Shown: one piece after another, positions 1-5,826 of the stretch
How positions within the stretch are numbered: the first letter of the stretch is position 1
How the letters are laid out: each line of letters starts with the position of its first letter
Assembly (NCBI GenBank): GCA_025353305.1
Contig: JANXQX010000087.1
Location: 1-10,759, forward strand
Direction of reading: 5' to 3'
From: Holophagaceae bacterium
Lineage (GTDB): Bacteria > Acidobacteriota > Holophagae > Holophagales > Holophagaceae
DNA length: 10,759 bases
Made by a program: the position numbers and the translations under genes
Notes under the pieces: model-generated
Seen by the model: only the letters and a program-made list of their open reading frames with translations
Databases searched by the model: none
What the model was told of the DNA's origin: nothing

Positions 1-288
1 GCCAGCGTGGATGGACTGGAAGGCAATGCGCTGCGGGAATTGATGGATCAGGTCCGCACACGCCATCAAAATGCTGTCATTGCCATGGCTTCGAAGGTTG
101 CCGAAGACAAGCTGGCCATGCTAGTTTCCGTGTCTGGGGAACTCAACGCCGATGCCGGTGCGCTATTGAAACTGATGGCTCCGCACATTGATGGTCGGGG
201 CGGCGGGAAAAAGGATCTGGCTCAAGGAGGCGGTACGAAACCCGAGGGCATCTCCGCCGCTTTCGAGGCCCTGAAAGCCGCGCTCTAG
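1..288 (+). CDS. alaS: Alanyl-tRNA synthetase, C-terminal fragment (5' end outside window)
   Basis: This is the last 95 codons of a gene that enters from the left edge; the frame is open from base 1 and ends at TAG (286-288). AlaRS charges tRNA-Ala in the cytoplasm. The fragment matches the end of the C-terminal DHHA1/C-Ala region: a helical stretch, the segment KLAMLVSVSGELNADAGALL, and then the glycine-rich GRGGGKKDLAQGGG, which corresponds to the family signature usually written GGGRPDMAQGGG, followed by a short terminal helix. Here lysines replace the usual R-P. The catalytic, tRNA-recognition and editing domains lie outside the window. The next gene starts only 3 nt after the stop, with no terminator between, so the two are probably co-transcribed. 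Identity is inferred from the terminal motif and is fairly secure despite the short fragment. Confidence 0.9.
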   Translation, partial: ASVDGLEGNALRELMDQVRTRHQNAVIAMASKVAEDKLAMLVSVSGELNADAGALLKLMAPHIDGRGGGKKDLAQGGGTKPEGISAAFEALKAAL

Positions 289-291
289 GCC

Positions 292-870
292 ATGCTCCGC
301 GTCCCCTGGTGGCTGCCGGCCCTTGTCATCGGGGCCTCCCGGGTGCTCTGGTCGCAACATTCCTGGGTCGCCGTCCTGGCCTACCACGTCCTGTGCCTGA
401 TGGGGCTGCGTGGACCTTTCCATTGGGGCAGGGTCGGCCGTGCCTGGATCCCGATTCTGGCGGCCTTTGCGCTGCTCCCGCTCATCCTGCTGATCCCACA
501 CTTTTCATTTTTCCCGCGGGAGCAAGTCGCTGATCTCCTCAGTCGCTGGCCCGGCGGACTCGTCACTTGGGCGATCTATTCCTTCATCTTCAACGTAGCG
601 ATCGAAGAAGCCTTCTGGCGCGGCACCCTGGTCCGGGAAAAGCCCTGGCCCGCCTACGTTCACGGAGCAGCGTTCGGAACCCATCACTTCGTCGCGGCTT
701 TTCTGCAATTCGGCAGGGTGTGGGCGCTGCCGGCCTTCCTGCTGCCTGCGGTCGTCGGGGCGTTTTGGACTCACAGCGTGCGTCGTACCGGGGGGCTGGC
801 AGTCGCGCTGCTCACGCACCTGTGGGCGGACGCGGCCTTGGTGCTACTGGTGGCCGGGCAGCTGCGTTAG
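292..870 (+). CDS. CPBP/CAAX-type intramembrane metalloprotease (Abi family)
   Basis: A 192-aa, strongly hydrophobic protein with several predicted membrane helices (roughly residues 5-20, 24-40, 50-70, 88-104, 123-140, 144-160 and 168-190). All three hallmark motifs of the CPBP (CAAX protease and bacteriocin-processing) family are visible: EExxxR as E105-E106-AFW-R110, FxxxH as F128-GTH-H132, and HxxxN/D as H176-LWA-D180. In characterised relatives these glutamates and histidines form the active site inside the membrane. The substrate cannot be read from the sequence; family members act in prenyl-protein processing, bacteriocin self-immunity or signalling. The ATG lies 3 nt after the alaS stop and has no strong ribosome binding site, which suggests translational coupling to alaS. 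The length is typical of a minimal CPBP protein. Family assignment is secure and the biological role is unknown. Confidence 0.85.
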   Translation: MLRVPWWLPALVIGASRVLWSQHSWVAVLAYHVLCLMGLRGPFHWGRVGRAWIPILAAFALLPLILLIPHFSFFPREQVADLLSRWPGGLVTWAIYSFIFNVAIEEAFWRGTLVREKPWPAYVHGAAFGTHHFVAAFLQFGRVWALPAFLLPAVVGAFWTHSVRRTGGLAVALLTHLWADAALVLLVAGQLR

Positions 871-887
871 GCTTTGGGCACGCCATC

Positions 888-892
888 AGGAG
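888..892 (+). promoter_or_regulatory. Ribosome binding site deciding the DUF1028 start
   Basis: AGGAG lies 5 nt before ATG 898. An in-frame TTG at 874 also opens the frame, but it has no Shine-Dalgarno and would place charged residues ahead of the signal peptide, so ATG 898 is preferred. Confidence 0.75.
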
Positions 893-897
893 TAGAT

Positions 898-1887
898 ATG
901 CGCCGCCTTTGCCTTGTCGCTGTCGCCAGTATTTCCCTGTTCGCCCAGGCACCACCCATCCTTGCCCAGCGACCCATCCACACCTTCTCCATCGTGGCCC
1001 GGGATCCGGTGACAGGAGATCTAGGCGTGGCGGTGCAGAGCCATTGGTTCAACGTGGGCAGCGGAGTGATCCACGCTGAGCCCGGTGTGGGCGCCGTCGC
1101 CACCCAGAGCATTCCGGATATCGCCTATGGTCCCCTTGGCCTGCAATTGATGAAGGCGGGAAAGAGTGCGCCAGAGGCACTGAAGGCACTGGTATCCGTG
1201 GATTCCGAAGCTGCGGTGCGGCAGGTGGGCATGGTGGATGCGCAGGGCCGGGCAGCCTCGCACACCGGAGCCATGGACATTCCAGAAGCCGGCGGCATCG
1301 TGGGCGAAGGCTTCGCCGTGCAGGCCAACATGATGGGCAGGAACACCGTCTGGCCCGCCATGGCCAAGGCCTACCGCGATGCGCTCAAAGATACAAAACT
1401 CGATCTCGCGGATCGGCTGCTGGCGGCCCTTCGCGCGGCCCAAGCCGAAGGCGGCGATTTTCGCGGCATGCAGAGCGCGGCCCTTCTCATCGTCAAAGCA
1501 AAACCCTCAGGCCAGCCTTGGAACGATAAACTGTTCGACCTGCGCGTGGAGGATCATGCGGATCCGATCGCAGAACTTTCTAGGTTGGTCCAGCTTCAGC
1601 GGGCCTACCTGCTCATGAACGAAGGTGATGCCTTCGTCTCCAAGAACCAATGGAAGGAAGCCCTGGCGGCCTACTCGGCGGCCGCCAAGCTGGCGCCGCA
1701 GATCGTGGAACTGCCCTACTGGCACGCCGTGGCGCTCGTGAATGGCGGTCGCCTGCAGGAGGCGCTGCCGATCTTCAAAGAGGTCTTCCGCCGTGAACCC
1801 AAGTGGCGCGACGCTGCGCGGCGATTGGCGAAAGTGAAGCAGCTTCCGAATGACGAGGCGACATTGAAGCTGATCGAGGCGCAATAG
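898..1887 (+). CDS. Secreted DUF1028 family protein with C-terminal TPR-like region
   Basis: A 329-aa protein. Residues 1-18 to 1-23 form a signal peptide (MRR, then a hydrophobic core, with an AQA-type cleavage site near residue 18), so the product is exported. Residues 28-225 carry the DUF1028 signature: TFSIVARDPVTGDLGVAVQS, then HWFNVGSG, EPGVGAVATQ and GMVDAQGRAA. DUF1028 proteins are thought to have an Ntn-hydrolase-like fold; no substrate is established to my knowledge. Residues about 235-315 are helical and TPR-like (alternating W/Y/A/L positions in LLMNEGDAF, WKEALAAYSAAAKLAP and GGRLQEALPIFKEVFRREP), suggesting protein binding. The start is ATG 898 behind AGGAG. The gene follows the CPBP protease by 27 nt and converges with the lysozyme-like gene; the gap of 22 bp shows no convincing terminator. 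Domain calls are strong, function unknown. Confidence 0.85.
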   Translation: MRRLCLVAVASISLFAQAPPILAQRPIHTFSIVARDPVTGDLGVAVQSHWFNVGSGVIHAEPGVGAVATQSIPDIAYGPLGLQLMKAGKSAPEALKALVSVDSEAAVRQVGMVDAQGRAASHTGAMDIPEAGGIVGEGFAVQANMMGRNTVWPAMAKAYRDALKDTKLDLADRLLAALRAAQAEGGDFRGMQSAALLIVKAKPSGQPWNDKLFDLRVEDHADPIAELSRLVQLQRAYLLMNEGDAFVSKNQWKEALAAYSAAAKLAPQIVELPYWHAVALVNGGRLQEALPIFKEVFRREPKWRDAARRLAKVKQLPNDEATLKLIEAQ

Positions 1888-1909
1888 GACACCAGGGGAT
1901 CTCCAGCTA

Positions 1910-2584
1910 TCACTGTTTCCCATGATGGGGATCAGCCTCGTTCCTGGGTGGTGCCTGGATGTAGCGTCCAGTCAGGAAAAGATAACGCTCATCCGCTCGC
2001 CGCCGCCTGATCGCAGGGCTTTCCTGATTGCTGTTGGAATCCCCGGAACGGATCCGCGAGTGGGTGCCGAAGGCTTCGCCTGCCTCGCGGCGTTTTCCCG
2101 CATTCAAAAGCTGCAGCACCGGAGAATCCCGGAAACCTTGCAAGCCGATGTTGAACGCAAGCATGACAAGCGCATCGAATTCGTACTGGCGAAGGGGAAT
2201 CTGGACGAGACCCCGGACTGAACCAGCCGCACGTTCGACATCCTTCCAGAGAAGAGCTTCCGCATCCCTTTCCTCGATTCCCCGCTGCAGTTCGAGGCCT
2301 TCATTCCCGTACAAGCGGTGGCCATATCCGATGTGGGCAACCAGGCCACCGTGCAGGATATGGCGCCCGGCTTTGACGAAACGGCCTTCCTCGGCCATCA
2401 GCATGCGCATGCCCATTTGACTGAAATCGAGCTCCGATGTGATTTGGCGAGGTACTGCGCCGGGACCCGTCGTATGCATGCTGCTGCTGAGGCAGCCTAG
2501 AAGTGGTTTCTGGTCAGATATGTTCGAATGCAGCCAATCCGTGTTCGAGAGGAGGAGCAGCAGAATGGGCAGCCAGGCTCGCAT
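1910..2584 (-). CDS. Exported GH24 (T4-type) lysozyme-like protein with altered catalytic site
   Basis: From ATG 2584 this is a 224-aa protein with an N-terminal hydrophobic signal (MRAWLPILLLLL), so it probably acts in the periplasm on peptidoglycan. Residues about 57-205 look like the GH24 fold: E65-E66-G at the position of the catalytic Glu, the IGYGH motif at 85-89, the helix EFDALVMLAFNIG (135-147), and the terminal RRRRADERYLFLTG (193-206), equivalent to the family's RRxAExxLF ending. GH24 enzymes normally use Glu, Asp/Cys and Thr. Here the residue before IGYGH, usually Thr, is H84, and the Asp position is occupied by H75 or H78. The C-terminal segment 174-190 is shorter and more polar than usual. 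An in-frame GTG at 2614 is an alternative start, but the ATG has GGAGGGG about 9-11 nt upstream and begins a proper signal peptide. Last gene of the minus-strand block, about 36 bp from the GAF gene. Confidence 0.75.
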   Translation of the reverse strand: MRAWLPILLLLLSNTDWLHSNISDQKPLLGCLSSSMHTTGPGAVPRQITSELDFSQMGMRMLMAEEGRFVKAGRHILHGGLVAHIGYGHRLYGNEGLELQRGIEERDAEALLWKDVERAAGSVRGLVQIPLRQYEFDALVMLAFNIGLQGFRDSPVLQLLNAGKRREAGEAFGTHSRIRSGDSNSNQESPAIRRRRADERYLFLTGRYIQAPPRNEADPHHGKQ

Positions 2585-2620
2585 CGGGCAGGTCCCCTCC
2601 AAAAGATGGTTCACCTGATT

Positions 2621-3217
2621 TTACGAACTCGCCTGGGTTCGAATTCGATGGATGGCAACCGCCCCCGCGGAAGCCAGCTCCCGCAGAGCCTCCCGTTGGG
2701 AGCCACTGGGACCGGATGCATTCTCGCCTTTGAAGGTGGCCGCGAACAGGATCCCGATAATCCTGTTTTCGTAGAGCATTGGAACCCCCAAGAAGCTCGT
2801 CAACGCAAAGGTCTCCACGAACTGGGAATTCAAGTTGGAGAGTGTTCCGTTGTCCTCGCCAACATAGCTAAGGCTGTGTTCTTCATAAAGACGGTGGCTG
2901 AATGGACTGACCAGAATCGGGACTCGCATGCCCTGGTAGACCGTTTTCAAGCGCGTGGGGGAATAGGCCAGGATCTCCACTTCCACAGGATTATCGGGAT
3001 CGGGGATCTCGCCATATAACCAGTTCTGGCAGGGGTAGATTGATGCGGCTTGTTCCAGCTGTTTATGGAGCAAATCATCCAGGGTGGTGCACTGGCTGAT
3101 GGTGGGGATGATTTCCGACTTTGGACCCGCCGGGTCCGCATCCATGGATCCCCCACCACCCGGAGTTGGCAAGGACGGGCTCAATTGAGCCTGGGTATGG
3201 GTGGTTTTTTCCGTCAT
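2621..3217 (-). CDS. GAF-like domain protein, function unknown
   Basis: A 198-aa soluble protein with no signal peptide. Residues 1-33 are low in complexity (Thr/Pro/Gly/Ser) and probably disordered. Residues about 36-195 resemble a single GAF domain: an N-terminal helix (TLDDLLHKQLEQA), a strand with YPCQNWLYGE, then FVETFALTSFLGVPMLYE, NRIIGILFAATF and a closing helix (REALRELASAGAVAIHRIR). GAF domains usually bind small ligands or mediate dimers. No output domain (kinase, GGDEF, helix-turn-helix) is attached, and I see no NKFDE-type cyclic-nucleotide motif. It starts 23 nt after rny and has no strong Shine-Dalgarno; M25 is an alternative start. The lysozyme-like gene follows in the same direction, so rny, this gene and the lysozyme may form one transcript. 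The ligand is unknown and the fold call is by eye. Confidence 0.6.
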   Translation of the reverse strand: MTEKTTHTQAQLSPSLPTPGGGGSMDADPAGPKSEIIPTISQCTTLDDLLHKQLEQAASIYPCQNWLYGEIPDPDNPVEVEILAYSPTRLKTVYQGMRVPILVSPFSHRLYEEHSLSYVGEDNGTLSNLNSQFVETFALTSFLGVPMLYENRIIGILFAATFKGENASGPSGSQREALRELASAGAVAIHRIRTQASS

Positions 3218-3240
3218 CGGGGTAGGTAGATAACTCTATC

Positions 3241-4890
3241 TTACCGCGCGAATTCCGTCGCGCGGGTTTCGCGCATGACCGTGACGCGGATCTGGCCGGG
3301 GTACTGCATTTCAGCCTCGATGCGCTTGCTCACGTCCTTGGCGATCCAGAAAGCCTGATCGTCGTTCACCTGGCCCGCGTCCACCATGATGCGAATCTCG
3401 CGCCCCGCCTGCATGGCAAAACTCTTCTGCACACCCTTGTAGCTGTTGGCGATGCCTTCAAGCTGCTCCAGCCGCTTGACGTAGGTTTCCATCATTTCCC
3501 GGCGGGCGCCGGGCCGCGCGGCGCTGAGCGCGTCTGCCGCGGTGATGAGCATGGCTTCGACCGTGCGCGGCTCGAAGTCGCCGTGGTGGCAGCTCATGGC
3601 GTGGATGACATTTTCCTTCTCGCCGAACTTGCGCAGGATCTCCATGCCGATCTCGATATGCGTGCCTTCCACTTCACGGTCGATGGCCTTGCCGATGTCG
3701 TGGAACAGGCCCGCCCGCTTGGACAATCGGGCGTCACAGCCCATCTCGCCCGCCATGTACTCGGCGATATGCGCGACTTCCTTCGTGTGGTCCAGCACGT
3801 TCTGGCCATAGCTGGTGCGGTATTTGAGCCGCCCGAGGAGTTTGTGCAGCTTGGGATGCACGTCGGGGAAGCCCAGCTCGATGGCCGCGGCCTCGCCGAC
3901 TTCCTTCAGGTGCTGGTCCATGTCCAGCTTGGTCTTTTCGACGACTTCCTCGATGCGGGCGGGGTGGATCCGGCCATCGGCCAGAAGCTTGAGAATGGCC
4001 TGGCGCGCCACTTCGCGGCGGATGGGATCGAAACTCGAAACCACGATGGTCTCCGGCGTATCGTCCACGATCAGGTCGCAGCCCGTGGCCTTTTCAATCG
4101 CCCGGATGTTGCGGCCCTCGCGGCCGATGATGCGGCCCTTCAAGTCGTCGCTGGGCAACTGGACTGAACTCACGGCGGATTCGGAGACCACGTCCGAAGC
4201 CACGCGCTGGATGGCCGCCCCGATGGTCCAGCGGGCCTTCTTCATGCCTTCTTCCTGGGCTTCCTCCTCGATGCGGCGGATGAGCTTGGCGGCATCCATC
4301 TTCGCGGTGTACTCGAGCGATTCGATGATTTCCTTTTTCGCGTCCTCACGGGTGAGGCCAGCCACCTCTTCCAATTTTTTTACCTGGGCTTCCACCAGGG
4401 CCTTGGCCTCAGCCTGCTGGATCTGGAGTTTTTCCAGCTCCGTTTTCCGCTTCTCGGTGGCGGTTTCCAGCTCCTTGGTCTTCAGTTCGATGCCTTTGCT
4501 CTTTTCGTCGAGGGCCAGGGTTTTCTTGTCCAGGTTCTCTTCCTTGGACTGGATGCGCTGTTCTTGCTTGTCCAAAGCCCCCTGGCGCTCATAGAGCGCC
4601 TTTTCGGCCTCCTGGCGCGCCGCCAAGGCCTGTTCCTTGGCCTTGAGCTCGGCCTCTTTCAGGATGGCGTCCGATTCGCGCTTGGCACGGTCCTTGGCGC
4701 CCTTGATTTCAGCTTCGGCGGACCGGGTGGCCTGGTCCCGGATGACCTTGGCTTCGGCTTCGGCATGAATTCGGGCATCGGTACCCGCCGAGGCCTGGGC
4801 TTTGGCCTTGGTGGCCTGTAAGGCAAAAAAGACGGCGGCGAACAGCAGCAATACCAGCGCGGCGCCAAGGGTGAGGGTCAATGTATTCAT
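3241..4890 (-). CDS. rny: Ribonuclease Y
   Basis: A 549-aa membrane-anchored endoribonuclease that initiates mRNA decay in many bacteria. Domains in order: an N-terminal transmembrane helix (residues 4-24); a long Lys/Glu/Ala-rich coiled coil (about 28-215); a KH RNA-binding domain with the GxxG-type core GRIIGREGRN (252-261) and DLIVDDTPETIVVSSFDPIR; and an HD phosphohydrolase domain with H368, the H397-D398 pair in LFHDIGK, H435-H436 in SCHHGD, and D453 in AADALSAARPGARRE. The C-terminal part ends in the typical YPGQIRVTVMRETRA. All metal-binding residues expected of the family are present, so it should be active. It is slightly longer than the usual ~520 aa, within the coiled coil. ATG 4890 is preceded by GGAG at a spacing of 8. 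The gene lies immediately downstream of the 6S RNA candidate and zapA. Assignment is very secure. Confidence 0.97.
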   Translation of the reverse strand: MNTLTLTLGAALVLLLFAAVFFALQATKAKAQASAGTDARIHAEAEAKVIRDQATRSAEAEIKGAKDRAKRESDAILKEAELKAKEQALAARQEAEKALYERQGALDKQEQRIQSKEENLDKKTLALDEKSKGIELKTKELETATEKRKTELEKLQIQQAEAKALVEAQVKKLEEVAGLTREDAKKEIIESLEYTAKMDAAKLIRRIEEEAQEEGMKKARWTIGAAIQRVASDVVSESAVSSVQLPSDDLKGRIIGREGRNIRAIEKATGCDLIVDDTPETIVVSSFDPIRREVARQAILKLLADGRIHPARIEEVVEKTKLDMDQHLKEVGEAAAIELGFPDVHPKLHKLLGRLKYRTSYGQNVLDHTKEVAHIAEYMAGEMGCDARLSKRAGLFHDIGKAIDREVEGTHIEIGMEILRKFGEKENVIHAMSCHHGDFEPRTVEAMLITAADALSAARPGARREMMETYVKRLEQLEGIANSYKGVQKSFAMQAGREIRIMVDAGQVNDDQAFWIAKDVSKRIEAEMQYPGQIRVTVMRETRATEFAR

Positions 4891-4944
4891 CGCGGTGTCT
4901 CCATGAGGGTTGGAGTCACCCGCGCATCCAAGTTGTCAACCAAG

Positions 4945-5123
4945 TCCCCGCTCAGTCGTGTGGGCTTGCCGAGTTCCCTAAGGTAGTAGGGGGGAAACCA
5001 CCGTTCCTTGCGGAACACCCGCTTTTCAGGCGCGCCGCGACGCGGAACGCACACAAGCGGGGTAAGGTCTCCCAGGCAGTTATACGGAACAAGCGCTTGG
5101 CCAAAACACGGGCCTCGCAGGGA
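4945..5123 (-). ncRNA. ssrS: Candidate 6S RNA between zapA and rny
   Basis: The only sizeable gap in the block folds, on the minus strand, into a ~179-nt rod typical of 6S RNA. Helices I can pair by hand: closing stem TCCCTGC (5123-5117) with GCGGGGA (4951-4945); CGTGT (5110-5106) with ACACG (4961-4957); GCTTG (5094-5090) with CAAGC (4968-4964) plus TTCC with GGAA; then a large open bubble (about 5085-5074 facing 4991-4979); GGGAGACC (5073-5066) with GGTTTCCC (4999-4992); CCCGCTT (5061-5055) with AAGCGGG (5024-5018); an apical GC-rich hairpin near 5050-5035; and a side hairpin GTTCC-GCAA-GGAAC (5016-5003). 6S RNA sequesters housekeeping RNA polymerase by mimicking an open promoter; the central bubble fits that role. 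Length, shape and position next to zapA match known 6S loci. Ends are estimated from pairing. No separate promoter or terminator is evident, so it may be processed from the operon transcript. Confidence 0.75.
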
Positions 5124-5552
5124 TCAGGGTTCGCTCCCGAACAGACCGTCCTGTCCTCCCGAGGGAGTCGAGGGTTGGAGGTGGGAGTCGTGGGTTTCAT
5201 CCGGAACGTCGTCAAGAAGCTTTGAAAGAGTGTGTTCCAGGTCTTGGGTGGTGCGGGTGGCTTCCTGTTCCAATTGCGCAACACGATGCGCCAGGTTCAG
5301 GGCCCCCATCAGTAGCCAGGTGGTTGAGTCCAGGGCTGAAGGGGAACTCCCCCATGTTACCTCATAGGCCTCTTCCATGTCGTGAAAGCCGGATTCGAGC
5401 ACTTCCTTGGCCCGGGTCAGGCTGTCGCCGTATTCCAGGGTATGGACCTTCAGGGTGCGGCCCAGCACCTCCAGATGGACATCCTGTGCCTTGGGCTTGC
5501 GAGGGAGTGGCGTGACTTTGCCAGCGGGGATGCGGATCGAGGGGGACTTCAT
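5124..5552 (-). CDS. zapA: ZapA-like cell division protein
   Basis: A 142-aa protein resembling ZapA, the FtsZ-ring-associated protein that cross-links protofilaments at mid-cell. The core spans about residues 24-97: a strand pair VHLEVLGRTLKVHTLEYGD, a helix with RAKEVLESGFHDMEEAYEV, then the characteristic helix TTWLLMGALNLAHRVAQLEQE (ALNLA is the ZapA hallmark), which continues into a coiled coil to about 113. The first 20 residues (Lys/Pro-rich) and the last 25 (DSHLQPSTPSGGQDG and on) are extensions not needed for the fold; typical ZapA is about 90-110 aa. It overlaps the upstream zapB-like gene by ATGA and has GGAGG at a spacing of 7, so translation is coupled. Its stop codon abuts the closing stem of the 6S RNA candidate, and this zapA-6S adjacency supports both calls. 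Confidence 0.8.
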   Translation of the reverse strand: MKSPSIRIPAGKVTPLPRKPKAQDVHLEVLGRTLKVHTLEYGDSLTRAKEVLESGFHDMEEAYEVTWGSSPSALDSTTWLLMGALNLAHRVAQLEQEATRTTQDLEHTLSKLLDDVPDETHDSHLQPSTPSGGQDGLFGSEP

Positions 5553-5806
5553 TTCAGGTCCTCCACCAGCTTGAGAATGCCTGCCACCTGGGTGCTAAGT
5601 TCCTCCCGCTCGGCAATAAGGACCTCTTTGTCATGGGTGAGGCTTTCCACCTGGGCCCGAAGACGATGGAGTTCCTCATCCTCTTCCAGACCCTCCGCCT
5701 TGATCTCTTCCAGTTCGGCCGTCAGGGCCGCCACTTGGTCCCGCAGCTCATTGCGCTGCTGGACCAGGGATTGGAGTTTGGCTTCGAGTTGTTTGAGGAG
5801 ATCCAT
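5549..5806 (-). CDS. zapB: Small coiled-coil protein, ZapB-like
   Basis: An 85-aa protein that is coiled coil almost throughout (residues 1-80), with leucines and isoleucines in heptad spacing (LLKQLEAKLQSLVQQRNEL, and later VESLTHDKEVLIAEREEL) and many Glu/Gln/Lys. No other domain is visible. Size, composition and position directly before zapA match ZapB-type division proteins, which bridge ZapA/FtsZ to other midcell or nucleoid factors, but coiled coils resemble one another and the name rests mainly on context. It starts 20 nt after pheT (weak AGG-containing ribosome binding site) and overlaps zapA by 4 nt (ATGA). It is probably co-transcribed with pheST. Confidence 0.7.
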   Translation of the reverse strand: MDLLKQLEAKLQSLVQQRNELRDQVAALTAELEEIKAEGLEEDEELHRLRAQVESLTHDKEVLIAEREELSTQVAGILKLVEDLK

Positions 5807-5826
5807 GGGCGCACCTAGCCAATAGC

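Noticed and set aside
1888..1909. Bidirectional terminator between the convergent DUF1028 and lysozyme-like genes
   Set aside because: The 22-bp gap has only a short GGGGATCTCC-type near-palindrome with no workable loop or T-tract.
3583..4167. Long open frames on the plus strand opposite rny
   Set aside because: They are antisense shadows of the GC-rich coding sequence; the minus strand encodes full RNase Y KH and HD motifs.
4934..4939. TTGACA upstream of rny as a -35 box
   Set aside because: At a spacing of 17 nt the sequence is ACTCCA, not a -10-like hexamer, so no promoter is claimed.
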